Shown: positions 1 to 13,116 of the stretch, in pieces
Numbering within the stretch: position 1 is the first letter of the stretch
Layout: every line of letters begins with the position of its first letter
The notes under the pieces: model-generated
The model's database searches: none
What the model saw: the letters and a program-made list of their open reading frames with translations, nothing else
What the model was told of the DNA's origin: nothing
Assembly: GCA_019914995.1 (NCBI GenBank)
Contig: CM034145.1
Span: forward strand, 2,728,001-2,792,000
Length of the DNA: 64,000 bases
Origin: Acanthochlamys bracteata
Taxonomy: Eukaryota; Streptophyta; Magnoliopsida; Pandanales; Velloziaceae
Reading direction: 5' to 3'
Translations under genes and position numbers: made by a program

Positions 1-1074
1 TCTGTCTATACATATCTGTAAGTACTCCGTTTGTGTAATAAATAAATTGTTCTGGAGCAACAAGCAAGTCATTCGAAATTTCTTGAAACACACTTACAGG
101 TAGTACTTGTACCAATTTGTTGAAAGGATCCTATTAAACTAGTGGAAAAGGCTCAATCCGGAATCTTTTGATCTGTTTTAATCTTCTTCATGAATTCTCG
201 ATGAGTGGCAGGAAGATTATGAAGGGTGCAGACAGAATGTTCGACGAAATGCTTCCGAGAAGCATGATTCTTCTTATGATTGGAGGGTTTTTTCCTGCTT
301 ATACTAGTGCTTAATAATTTCACAGGACCAAACAGTTTTACCCAATACACATTATCACTACTGGATGAAAGTTAGTTACTCATGGATTTTGTTGAGAATT
401 GGTAGTTTTCGAAAGAAAGAAGCATGGAATGCCTCAACTGCTTATAGTTATCATTATGTTCTAATCATTCAGCATTTATTTATTGGTAGTCATGGATGGA
501 GGTCAATTGCATTTAATGGAGAATGCTGCTGTGATATGGACAAATGAGTGGCGAGTAGATAGTAAAGGGGTAATTAGTAGGATTAATTTCTTTTAAATTG
601 TGAAAGCTCGTAGATTTCTTTTTGATTTACAATGATGCCCCAAAGAAGAGCGGATACAAGTCCGACTGATTTCTTTGCTTTATTGCACACTTGAGGCTAA
701 CACTTATGCATCTCTTGCGTATACACATTGCTTTGGCATAAGGACAAATTAATAACCGACCTACCAAGACAAAATATCTAATTAAGACCATACTATATGA
801 TTGACTTTAATGTGTGAAACTAATGTTTTGATTGCGACACCATGATTTAGCTATTTCAAAGATAACAAGACATAGTTTTTCAAGGCTTGTCAGCAACCTT
901 CTTGGTTTTATTCTTGTAGCTTCAATATGACTTAGAAATTATAAATTAGTTCAACAATTCTTCTTTTAATGTTAAGTTTCAGCTATGTTGTAAACCTTTT
1001 AATCTTATCCACTGTGATCTTTTGGTGAGCATGTCTGCTACCTAGTCCTTGGGGGAGGATAAATTCCAACTTGA
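1..1074. other. Gene-poor left edge
   Basis: No convincing gene. The best open frame is 65 codons on the minus strand (350-153). It is basic (many Lys, Arg and His), lacks a recognisable motif, and has no good splice or promoter context. It could be the last exon of a minus-strand gene or chance. The rest is AT-rich without long frames. Confidence 0.4.
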
Positions 1075-1935
1075 TCTCTCCTTAATTAATAAGATATCTA
1101 ATAAAGTGGTGCCTCAATATATGCGTTGATCAGACATTGTGCTTTGACCAGGTCAAACCGTCTAGAGTTGAGGCACTACTTCATAAAAAAGTATTCTTAA
1201 ATTTCCTAAAAATCACCAATAAATAAAAACATTTAATGCAGCTTGTATCAAGGGACATTCAAACATGTAGAATGTCGGAAAGTTAGCAAGTTTTCTGACA
1301 TAAATCGAGTGTAGAAATTCTGAAGAAATTCCTAAACAATGAGTAATAAATTGAAGCACTTACTACAACATGTATAAAAAGACGAAGTACTTATTACAAC
1401 ATGTATGAAGTCATATTGTCCTCAAAAGAACTGAAAACACATCATTCATACTCGTTGATCAAAACTCATATATTATTGAAAAATTGCGAGTTTGTAATAG
1501 AAACCAAGTGCAGAAAATGTATTGAAAATCCCCAAAACTAGCAATATATCAAAATACTTACAACATGTATCAAGTTGTATTCAACCAAAACAACTCAAAA
1601 CCACATCATTTTCGGATCAGATTGTGGTCCAATGAATCAAAACCACTTGATGATTCATTTGGTATTTCGTTGCAATTTCTACACTTTATTTCCACTTAAA
1701 AATGTCACTTGATATAAGTTGTCACAATTCTTTCAATTTATTGGTGACCTTTTCAGGAATTTTTACATTTGATTTGTACCAAAGGCTTGTCAATTTCCAC
1801 AGTCAGAGATTTTATTAATAAATGAGTTAATAAAAGTTAAGGCACCACTTTATTAAGAGATTTTTAGTATAGAGTTAAGACCAGGTCAAAGCATATAATT
1901 GAGGCGTCACTTTAAGAGATCTTGTTAATAAAGTA
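1075..1935. repeat. Diverged fold-back (inverted repeat) element
   Basis: The segment around 1080-1300 reappears in inverted form around 1660-1935. Matching blocks in the same inverted order include AAAGTGGTGCCT (1096 region) against AGGCACCACTTT (1834 region), and also TCACCAATAAAT, a TATCAAG-GACATT block and GTGTAGAAATT. The spacer at 1350-1620 itself holds two direct copies of an ACTTACAACATGTAT-like block. No open frame is present, so this is probably a non-autonomous transposon or an old fold-back insertion. Arm ends are approximate because the arms have diverged. Confidence 0.5.
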
Positions 1936-4044
1936 GAGATAAGCTGCAATTCATCACCACACATGACCAGCCGTTAGACTTGCTAACCAAACCAATCAGA
2001 GTTGACAAGCTTAAGAAGTTTAAGACTTAGCTGAAATTACAAATTAAGAAGGAGAATTTGTCGACTTACTTCGTACTTTTTAAGTCAATAATTGAAACTA
2101 CAACATGAAGACTAAGGAGGTTAAAAGACAAGCTTTGGAAAATATATGTCATTATCTTTGAAAAACTAAAAGTATGGTGTAGCTATCATAGCATTATTTT
2201 ACACATTAAAGTTAGCATTTGCTTATGTCATGATACGAATCGCCATGTCGGCCAGTATACTAAACCAAGTGCGGATAAAGTCAAACTTGGTTAGGCGTAG
2301 TTAGTCTAGACTAACACTTAGTTCAAGCCTAACTCATATCAAATTTTAAAAAAATTTCAATAGAGTCCTGTAAACTCAAGGGGCAAGCTGTTCAACATAT
2401 GACAATAATGGAACAATGATAATATTTACCAAATATAAATAAAAGACAACTAACAGGCCATTATTTAATATAAAACGATGACAAGCTACTAGTAGCCAAA
2501 TTTAATGATAGATATAACTAAAGGGAAGTTATATTAACACTGCAAAACTCCAAAAGACACTGCAAAACTCCAAAAATAACTCACCGTACATGCTAGCAGT
2601 AGAGTAAGTATACTATCATTCAAGAACTACAAAAAACTATATGTACAAAGTAAGATCATTGAGTCGTACCATACATGCAAAAGGCCACACCTCATCAACA
2701 GCCATTTAACCTGCATGTGAACCTATAAGAATTAGGGGAGGTCAAAGAAAGAGAAAGAATTAGTCCGATTTCAGTGTTGAAGTTAACTAATGCATTACTT
2801 ACATTGTTAAATGACCATGTTTATATGCACTAGATGCAACGATAGATTGGAAAGAATCTTATTAAATCCTAAATCATCCCATACCAACCCATTCATTAGC
2901 AAGAGAAAGTATGGTAAGAATGAAATATAGAATCTAAGGTCTTTAGGTTGCGATATTACATATTATACTAATTTATTGCCCATATAGAATGTGGTGAGGT
3001 ATAAAGTTTGTTATAATAAGAAGAAATACTCATTTAGCAATAATAGTAGGTATAAATAGTATCAAGAAAGATCTGACACGTATGACTCATGATTTGTGCT
3101 ATGCAGTAGGTGTCAAGCACATCACTAAGGCATGAGACTAGAGTCTTTGATGCTACTATCCAAGATTCTCATATCTCCACCAAGCGTCTTGCTTGCACAT
3201 GTATAAAGAGAGAGAAAAAGGGGAGAGAGGAAGAAAGAGAGAGATAGCCAAGAAGCTACTATTAAATTTATTTATATATTTGTATCAAGTATATACATAT
3301 GCGTATAGTGAGAGAAGAAAGTGAAAGAATTACTTCTAAAGCCATTTATACTTATATCAAGCATTATATGCATAATTCTCAAAAGTATACTTAAAAACTC
3401 ATACTCTTAATATAGTAAGATATTAGCATGGCATAATACATGGGGAAGAATCATTTTGGTAACGTCAGAACCTCCTAGTTTTATTAGAATGCTAGTTGTA
3501 ATCATTTGTCATAATTTGCTTTTGAACATGTATCATACAAGCATTATTATAGCACGAGGGAATAGAATATAGTGTGCATTGATATTAATAAAGAGTGCTG
3601 AATTTTCATAGCAGATGTTATTCGTGCTTGAAAAAACAACACGAGTAACCCTCACCTGGATCCTACAAAATCACTATGCTTACTCGCTTACCATAAGTTA
3701 AGACATAGAATGATTCCTATTTTCGATACTAGTACAAGATCACGATGCACACTCAATAGCAATGTGAAATAAACAACTTCAGCAACAACAACAACAATTC
3801 CTCACCTCGAAGGAGATTGAGTAGAGGAAGGACGAGAAGGAATGCAATCTTGGTGATTTCACCGTTGATATCGCCAGTAGGCAGAATAACTACCGGACCA
3901 ATTGGTGTGGTCAGCAACCAAACAGGAAAAATAGAATGAAAAGAAGAAACAACTTAAAAGGAGAAGGTAAATGGATAAGGGATAATCTAATGTGTATAAT
4001 TAATTTATCCTTGTATGAAAGTAATAAATATAATTAAGTAAAAG
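1936..4044. other. Intergenic region upstream of the dihydrouridine synthase gene
   Basis: Mostly AT-rich with no gene I can support. A GA-rich simple repeat lies near 3208-3246. A 30-codon hydrophobic open stretch on the minus strand at about 3900-3806 ends in a good donor-like site (GAG|GTGAGG). It has no ATG and a stop upstream, so I do not call it. The last 150 bases should contain the promoter and 5' leader of the plus-strand gene that follows. Confidence 0.4.
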
Positions 4045-7000
4045 ATGTATAAGCTCTCCTCTCCAGTGTTGTACATCAACAGAAAGCTAAAAGCTTTTCC
4101 AATTGATGAAATTAATCCTACTCATTACTCCCTAATTTTCTGTTCCCTACTCATTTCAATTCATTACCCGAGACACTTCCACGAGTTCCAACAGAGTTGT
4201 CTTCCAGCTGAAATTTCTTTTAATTGTCAATGTAAGAACAAAGTTTCAGGTATTGCTCTATAATTATTGTATATCCTAGTTGCGTATCTCTTCTTGTTGC
4301 TCTTGATGCAACTCAAGTTTATGTTGCTCAAAGTTAATCAGTAGTTGATGATGATCAAGCTCAACTTAATGCATCTGCTTTATCTTGATTTTCAGTTTCT
4401 TTCCTTTCTAGGTTTTGGTCAAGATAACCTGGTAGAACATTGTTCATTGAAGTGGGGCTTGATGAAGTCTTCATCATATTATTTGCGTTCATCACTCTTT
4501 CCTGTTCATTGTAATATCATCAAATGCCGTCATGGACAAATGCATGGATTTGTCCAATTCAAAAGATTTTTTTCCTCTGCAAGTAACTTTCCAGGTGACA
4601 AGGAAAAGAATTTCAATGGGCAATATTTCCCTCCTTGGTTCAGGTAAAAATTGCTTCATTGTCATATTTTTCTTTCCCAATAATCAACATTCATTTTTAA
4701 CGCTACTGTAGTTTTTTCATTGTAGTGTTGCTCCAATGATGGACTGGACAGATAATCACTATCGAACTCTTGCTCGAACCATAACAAAGCATGCTTGGCT
4801 TTTTACAGAAATGGTAGTGGCAGAAACTATCGTTCACCAGAAGGATAATTTGGTAAGCACCATTACTTTTAGCTTTATTCTGTAACTGGTGAGGAGCAAT
4901 TGAGTTTGATACTTGCACTTTAGATTAACAGAACATTTCTCATATCTCCTGGTTCTTTATCTTATAAGAGGATCACTTGACAACAATGTTTGCACACTTG
5001 TGGATGGACGCTCTTAAAGTTAGAGAATATAAACTAAGATCTCGTAATATCATGTAGCAAACTAAATTAGGTTTTGGAGCATAATGTGAATGTGTCTGCT
5101 TTCCGGTTTCCATCCCATCTCCAATGTAGTGGATATTTCAAATTACAAAAATTTAATCAAAAATATCAATTTCAGTAACTGCCTTCAAATTCAAGGGGTC
5201 TACTGAGAGACAGTTACATGGTTTCCATTTGTTAACTTGTATAGGAAAACCAAATATGCAAAATAGGAGTGTCTCAAAGGATGACTAATTCTTTTACCTT
5301 CTATCAAACACAACCCATTGGGTTCCAGTGTGAGCCTTCGTGATTCCTCTAGTGTCTTACAAGATAGTACAGTGTTGTAATTTCATTACTAAAGATACCG
5401 GAGCTTCCACCTGCGGGCATCGTGCAATGATGTTGGCCTAGGTATGTTGGTTTTTCTTCTATACCGAAATCGGTATAAAGCCTAAACTTGGATAACATGT
5501 CCATCCAAGCAGATGAGCAGAATCTCTTGCTTAGGTTCATTTATAGATTTTCATTAAGAAAGATTCAAGATAAGATCTTATAATCTGGTACAAACAAAAA
5601 GCGATCAGGATTGGTAGGAAGGACTAGCAGAAGGTAGAATTTCTCTGCTTAATGAAGTAGTTAGAGAAACACGTCCTTATAAATGTTAATACCTTTATAA
5701 ATTGTCAAGGATGATCATTAGTTCTTGAGCAATTTTTTCCAGTTAGTTGACTCAATAGTTGTACCTTTCATCAAGTGAAGCTGTGAGTGTAGATCATAAG
5801 TTTGATAAGATTTCTAGGAAACAAGGCAATTGCATCTTTATACGCATATGATGTTTTACTTACATGAATAAGTATTTATTTAATACGAATGATTGAAAAA
5901 CTACTGCATGAAATTGTGGGGTGGCCTCTCTGTTGACCTCAAAGCAAAGCTGTGAGGTAAGTTACACTTGTTCTTCTTGACTGCCAACTGTCTTGCACGT
6001 GGACCAATTTGTTATGTTTTTGTTATGATGGTTGAATTTACATGTTAGTCCCTCAGTGAAGCTATGCCAGACCTTGATTGACTATGGGATTGTTGTAGTA
6101 TTATTTCTTTGTATCTTCTAAATACAACTTGTACTATTAGTTGCAAAATTCTTATTATATATTGGTAAATAGCATAATTGAAATAAATTTTTTTTTCGCA
6201 CTTTTACAGGAGAATTTCTTGTCATTTTCTCCAGACCAGCACCCAATTGTCCTTCAAATTGGTGGAAGTAATTTGGAAAATCTGGCAAAAGCAACGGAAC
6301 TTGCAAATGCTTATGATTATGATGAAATTAACTTAAAGTCTGTTGGCCCCCTTTTGCTGTTGTATGCTAATTATATTTGTGAAGATTTAATCCTACTTTG
6401 TTCTTGGTGATGATCAGCTGTGGATGTCCTAGTGGAAGAGTTGCAGGCCATGGTTGCTTTGGTGCACGCCTCATGTTTGACCCAAAGGTTTGATGATCCT
6501 CCCATACATGATAACACATGTTTAATTTTCTTGAATAGACAAGTACTGACATGCCAGCTTTCCACGTACAGTTTGTTGGGGATGCTATGTCAGCTATTGC
6601 TGCTAATTCTGATGTACCTGTTAGTGTCAAATGCCGAATAGGTGTTGATGATCGTGACTCGTATAACGAACTTTGTGAGTAACTGAGTATGATTGTCATT
6701 TGCTTTGTCCTTTCATATTTTTCTGAACAAGTTTCTAATTTGAACAAGTAACAGAAAAGAAGATGCTGTTGTTGGGTGAACAGTATATAAATGTCGCTTT
6801 TAAGGATAGTTGTTATATGATATAGCATGATATCTCTAGTGAGCTGTTTTTGGATATTAATGTATGTTGTGTATAAAGGATGAGTGACTATCTATGTTCT
6901 GTATTCTTGTAAAAAAATAAAAAAAAAACTAAGAATTTGAAAGAAGGTGATTGTATATTGAGTTAACTGAACACTTCAAACTGAAATCCAAATTTCTTCT

Positions 7001-10000
7001 CAGTTAACAGAAAGCTAGCAAAATTGTGTTGCTTAATTAGCTGAACTGTAGTGGACATGCTGTTATTATCTCCCTACTGCCATTTTTTTTTGGAAAGTTG
7101 ATCTCTTTCCTAATGTTTTTGGGAAGTTGGTGATATCTTTCCTAGTGCTGATATCTTCTTAGGTTACTGTAATGTGATCCCAGTTGGCTGCCTCCATTTT
7201 CTCTCATTTTTCTTGTTATTCTAGCAGAGTTTTCTAGTATAAACTAAGTTGCGGCAACTTGATTATGTTGCATCTTTCTGTCCTCTTTTTATTGTTCCTA
7301 GTTTATATTGTCGAGCACCACCACTGGCTCTAGTATGATCTGCCTTGGCTGACCAGTGTTCCAAATTGAGAGTTGTCAATGGTGGCAAAGCGCACCTACC
7401 ATTAGAATTCTATTAGGTAGCAAACCTTGATAACATAGAGAAATGATAGACACACTTTGACTTCTGTTGCATGCCAGATTGTTATTGGTACACTTGCATT
7501 TTCTGACAGGAATAAACTTATCAGTTCAAAATTTGAAGATGAAAGATCTAGTGAGCTTTGATTAGGGTAAAAAATTTTCAAATTGCTTTGTGTGTGCTGT
7601 GTTCATGTTGATACTGATATATTGGTTGAAAGATATATTTATTATGCTGATTCTAAAAGTCAGATTATGTGTGTTTTTTGTGTCAATTTCTAGTAATCTT
7701 CATAGCATTCTTTCTGTATATGCATGGTATTTAACTCAAAATATTTTGAGAAGTTGTGAGGTAATTAGAGCACAAGATATTTCAATATCTGGAGTATGTC
7801 GCTTTTTTCTGACTTATAAGTAGTTCGTTCCATTTTGCACATTGGCACTTGTTGTTTTGGTAGTGGTTTTCCCTGTTGGGGTTATCTCATTCTTTCTGTT
7901 GAATTTCATTTTCAATATTTTATGTAGGTGAGTTCGTTGATATTGTTTCTTCTCGTTCTCCAACAAAGCATTTCATATTACATGCTCGAAAAGCATTACT
8001 TAATGGTCTAAGTCCTGCTCAAAATCGAACAGTTCCTCCATTGAAGTATGTAAATTGTAGTTCAGTTATTACTTGTGAATGATTATTGTATACCTTGTTG
8101 ATCAAATACAACAGAAGCATCCTGACTATCTTGAACAAAGTAGTATTTTTATGTTAAAAATTGTGCAAAATGACACACTTTTTACAGTGTCTGTACAATT
8201 TTGCTTATGACTTCACATATGCATGTTTATCTAAGTTAACCATGCATATTGAATGCTAATTTTGTAGGAATTGTAATTATTTTTCCAACATCTGCGTAAC
8301 TTGGTAACTTTGTATAATTACTGGAGGTCACACGTAGAATTGAACACCATCTGCAAAGCTGCACATGTCTGGATCTCAGTTTGAGAACTGAACGAGCCTA
8401 GTCAAGCTCATGTACAAATTATGTCAAGTTGGCTGTTCCTTCAAGTCTAAAATCTTTAAGCTGATTACTTTTCCACATGGTGATTAAGGCTTTGGCATGT
8501 CAAATTCTAACATTATCTTATAACCTCTGTATTTTAAAGTGCTATAATACCTAATGCTGTCTCCCATACTTATTTTCAAGTCTGATTGTAGTTCATTGTT
8601 CTGATTGTCTCCTGCAGGTATGAGTATTACTTTGCTTTATTACGTGATTTTCCAGAACTAAATTTCACGCTTAATGGAGGCGTTACTTGCATTAATCAGG
8701 TAAATTTGCACTAGACAGTCGTTGAATCATGAACTGAGTTTTCGTTGTAGCCTACATAGGTGATAAACGATGACATGGGATATGCGTGACCAGCAAGCCT
8801 CTTAACTTGTAATGCGTGTATGTGCGTGCAGTGTGTTTCCTTCTTTTGCTGAATGTGCTTTGTGTGTATTGTTATATTCACCATTTTTTGAAGTTTTATT
8901 CATCACTCAGTAGCTTGCATATCTTTCTGCAGTGTTAGATATAATGGAAAGGTCATATGCATATTCTTAGTGAGTATATCTGGCTTCTATCCTCTAGTTT
9001 CTTTAGTAGTTGCATGGTAGTCTTATTTGTATTTATTTTGCTATCCAATCTGGGGCCAACAAACTTTATAGCTTTGTATACTGTTATTTTTCCTTTTAGT
9101 AAAATAAGCTATACCTGCCTTTGCTTGATTCTTATAATGTTTGTGTTTCCGGATTTTGCAACTTTCTGACTTTTGTTTCTAAACCTCTAAACAATGCTAT
9201 CAGATTGTTGCAGCTCAAAGACAGGGAGCTGATGGTGTCATGGTTGGTCGGGCAGCTTACAACAAGTATGTTGATTTCAACTTTCTTGTCTTTTGTTACT
9301 TGGCAATACAGGATTCTATTACAGCCTTGATGTGTAGTTCCTTTATGCATTGTCCCCATGTAAATGATTTATACTAAAGTTAGGATACAAAACGCTGTTT
9401 GCTCTCGCTCTAAAAGTATCATATTTAGCCAAACGTTCGGGTGAATGTTTTCGGTTTTGGATTCTTTATGATACTACCTTTAGGAAATAAGGTACAGCAA
9501 TCTAGAAATATACATAGTAAAGAAGTTCTGCTTGAAGTCTTTCCATGAATTTCTTCCCATTTTATAACTCATTGTGCATAGTCAAATTCGTAGTAGTTGG
9601 ATAAAATGAGTAACATAAGTCTTTTGTTGCAGCCCATGGTCCACACTTGGACATGTAGACCGTGTGATCTATGGTGTTAAAAGCTCAAGTCTTACACGCC
9701 GTCAGGTTCCATGATATTCATGATTGCTTAACAATATGCAGTTAATCCTCTTTCTGACATCTACTTGATGCAGATACTAGAACAATATCAGGCGTACGGT
9801 GATGGCATTCTAGAACGACCTGTCCCAAAGAAAGCAAATGTCAGACAGCTAGTCAAGGTATGTCATTACCAAGAATTTTTATCACTTTACAGCGGCTAAT
9901 CTGCACTGTTATTTGAGAGCTCTCAGTGGCCATTTGATCCTAACATCGGCATTTTCAAAGATATATCTACTCAAGGATCTCTTGATTCTGTTAGTTGACT

Positions 10001-13000
10001 TTCTAGATTATCTGCTCCTGTCGCAACATCAGTAATAGTTTTCTTTCTCACAAAGACAGTATTAGGAAGTGTTGGAGGAGTAGTCTACACGTCATGTTTT
10101 TTTATAACCACCATGTTCCAAAACGTCAACTGATGTGGAACATTATGATTAGTGGTTGCTTCAAATTTGAAGAATAAATATTAAATTTGATATAGCCAAT
10201 TTGCTGATACATCGTGAGTATGATCACCGTGCATGCTTAAGCAATCATTTTATACTTACATGCACGATTCATTTGTCATACTAGACACAGTTTCCGACAC
10301 CATTTAGGTAAGTTTTACCCTTTTGGTTATACCATTTCGCATCTCCCAGCAGCATTTGTTTCATCATTCATTTGAATCATTCTTGATAAAAATGTGACTC
10401 TAGTATTGTTGATGGCTTATAGGACAACAAAGCATGAGATTGGACTGCATTTGTTCTTATGTTTGTAATCAACCTTGAGTATTGATAATTTTGTGCTGAC
10501 TTATGATCCTAAATTTGTAAAATATTTATAATAAGTCAGATAGTTCCTGAGGGTACAGATTTTCAAATAGTTGTTGATGCTTCAGGTAAATTTTTTTTTC
10601 AGTCCCAGGCTACAAGATCTGGACATCAATATCCAACATTTTCCTTGACATTTAATTTGAATATACAAAACTATTTTTACAAAAAAAAAAAAAAAAAAAT
10701 CAAACACAAATTTAGCCTTTGACAATCTTATCATTCTGTTCACGGTCATGCAAGGCACTAATAAAACCTTCAAATGACCCCTTCAGTCCTTGTATCAGGA
10801 AGAGTCCATATTAATCAAGGAAATGATATGAAATTGAGTTTCTTTTTCATTCAACTTGAATTCTCTAACCAAGTCTTCAAAGGTGTTCTTTGCATATTAG
10901 ATGGGAATTATCAAAGCAGAGACCACCACTTTTTAGTAAGACAGCAGCCGATGAAAGAGTAGAACTCATTATCTCAATTCCAATTTGAACTCAAAGTGTT
11001 CAGCAATGAGAGGTATATCTGATCCAATTGAGAGTTTATTTCATCGGCATGCCAATTAAAGAAGGTTCTTGCAGATGCTGGCTCCAAATTATTCTCCTAG
11101 TTGACTAAAATATCCTTGAACATAAACTAAATTTTGATAATTTTCTTGAATAATGTTAATTAACTTGGTGAAAGTATTTGTTAAAAGTGTTATCGTCAGT
11201 GTGTGAACATATGTAACTGAACTTTTTTTCACTACGTTATTTATCCAAAAACTATATACATCTCTCCTCCTTTCAAATTGTTCCTGAACTACTTAATGTT
11301 CAATTGTCCATTGCACCTTAACATAAATGTATGGATTTTCAGTCTGCATGGGTTACTTTTCCTGGTACTTGCATTCAATTTTATGCTTTTCCAACTTACT
11401 GATCTGGCCTCTTGTTTTGATATAGCCCCTATTGAACATATTCCACTCAGAACCTGGAAATAGTCTTTGGAAACGCAAGGCTGATGAAGCATTGCGACAC
11501 TGCAAGGTATTTAGAAAAATCTCATAGTGCTGAATATTTAATTCAACATCCAAACCCTGAGATATATTTTTAAAAAGTATCAAATCTAACAAAAGGGACA
11601 AGATGAAGATCTTTGGTTCTCACCCCATACAGGATCCTTTCATATCATCAATTAGTATTTGATCTGATACATCAAGTCGATGGCAGTAAATCTTCCTTGC
11701 CTGTTTGCAAGTTACATGAAGGTGCTATATCATTAATCAATTAGCATACAGACTTATTATAAATGGCGATATCAATAATATCTCACTTTGTTTCTTAACT
11801 ATAGTTGCTGTAAGTTCAGTTTATGGCGGAGAGATCATATTGAGATTCACAAACAGAAATTGGTAACATTTAGTGTTTTAAATAGGTCTGATTTGACAAA
11901 TTAACCTTAAGTGAACCTCTTGAAATTGTACACCAGATTCATTTCAACAACAAGAACTCAGCCTCATCCCACCACGTGGGCTCAGCTAACTCCAGGTGTT
12001 CATTTTGCAGAGTTTAAATAAATAAATAAATAAATACATAAAATGTGGTGGCCGTTATTTTTAAGGTCATGGAGTCTCCTTTCTGATACGCCCTGAGTTT
12101 GATCATGTTACAGGGATTCGTAAAGTATTTTTGTCGAGCGGCATGCTTTTACTGATCTAATAGACGCTTAACTAGATATAATTAATTATTCAGCATTCAT
12201 CCTTTGGTATGTGATAGTGATAAATCGTTTTCTCAGCCTATATTCGTTCTCTGATTGCAGTGACCTCACATTTGAATATCAGACTTCTAATAATTTTGAG
12301 AAAAGAGTCAGGAGCTAGGTCCTTAACTATATTTATGATATGTATCTTATTTGTCTGTTTATTGTATATAGAAGATGCAGGCATGCAACACTAATGAAGA
12401 ATATCCTCTTAGGGGTGTAAATTGGTTGGGCTTCCAGTTTCAGTTTAGTTTGAGTTCGTTTGGCTTTTTTCAAGTTACTGACTTTTGAAACCAAAACCTA
12501 GCTGACTCTATATGACCGAACCTATTGTCTGTTCAGTTTGATTTGGTCAATCAGTTTTGTAAAAAAGAATCTTAAAAACTTAAAACTAAAATATGAAGAA
12601 ATAGATGAGAAAGAGAGGAGAGATTGGATGAGAAAGAAGAAGATGATGATGATGGAAGAAGAGAAAGAAGATCATAGGAAGAAGGAGGATTAGGGGAGAA
12701 GATCAGCTGAAGAAAAAGATGATAGATTGATCCACATTAAAAAGAAAGGAAATTGGTTTTTGGTTGGGATTGCAGATTTTGCAATCTGAATCCGAACCGC
12801 TTTTTCCTAAATCGGTTTGGTTCAAATCCAAACTGATTTTTTAATGTATAAAACTGAATTGGTTCAGTTTGGACTTTTGGTTTAGTTCAGTTTGAGCAAA
12901 ATAACTTTACACCCCTGTTTCCTCTAATAAATTTTGTCCATGCAGACGATCAAGTCCTTTCTGGAGGAGTCCTTGGTAGCTATGTCAGATTCTGTACTGG

Positions 13001-13116
13001 ATGCCCCTCTTGAGAGAAGTCCATCTACTTGTGAAGATAATCTTATGGATGTTGATGTTTTGTTGCCACCTCCATACAAATCAAGCGAGCAGGTGTTAGT
13101 TGGTGCTAGCAGATGA
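4045..13116 (+). CDS. tRNA-dihydrouridine synthase, DusA-type (organelle-targeted?)
   Basis: Predicted enzyme that reduces uridine in the tRNA D-loop to dihydrouridine using FMN and NADPH. Exons: 4045-4249, 4412-4643, 4726-4852, 6210-6337, 6418-6487, 6572-6674, 7928-8045, 8618-8699, 9204-9265, 9633-9705, 9774-9857, 11426-11506, 12946-13116. All borders are GT/AG, and phases join to 1536 nt (511 aa). Family marks: [12 protein letters not shown] near the start of the barrel, VLQIGG, EINLNCGCPS with the catalytic Cys, [36 protein letters not shown] (FMN phosphate site) and LFHSEPGN-like NIFHSEPGN near the C-terminus. The first 85 residues are not conserved-looking. ATG 4462 gives 426 aa, nearer the usual plant length, and opens with a Ser/Arg-rich, acid-poor stretch like a transit peptide. 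I therefore prefer 4462 as the start, while 4045 remains possible by splicing phase. The family call is very secure; the start is not. Confidence 0.93.
12411..12916. mobile_element. 506 bp non-autonomous element with 11 bp TIRs in the last DUS intron
   Basis: The segment begins AGGGGTGTAAA (12411-12421) and ends TTTACACCCCT (12906-12916), a perfect 11 bp terminal inverted repeat. The interior has no long frame, carries a GA-rich purine tract (about 12600-12720), and has GGTTTGGTTCAG-type blocks near both ends. Such ends are common in plant hAT-like non-autonomous elements. The flanks (ATCCTCTT and GTTTCCTC) do not form an exact target duplication, so the family is inferred. It lies 29 bases before the last coding exon, inside the intron. 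Confidence 0.7.

Noticed and set aside
153-350. 65-codon minus-strand basic ORF
   Set aside because: No family motif, no promoter or splice context; left as a remark in the edge region.
3806-3900. Minus-strand hydrophobic frame (LPTGDINGEITKIAFLLVLP) ending in a donor-like GAG|GTGAGG
   Set aside because: No ATG, an in-frame stop upstream, and no second exon found; probably chance or a lone relic.
6367-6828. 153-codon minus-strand ORF
   Set aside because: It overlaps exons 5 and 6 of the dihydrouridine synthase on the opposite strand and is a shadow of the real coding frame.
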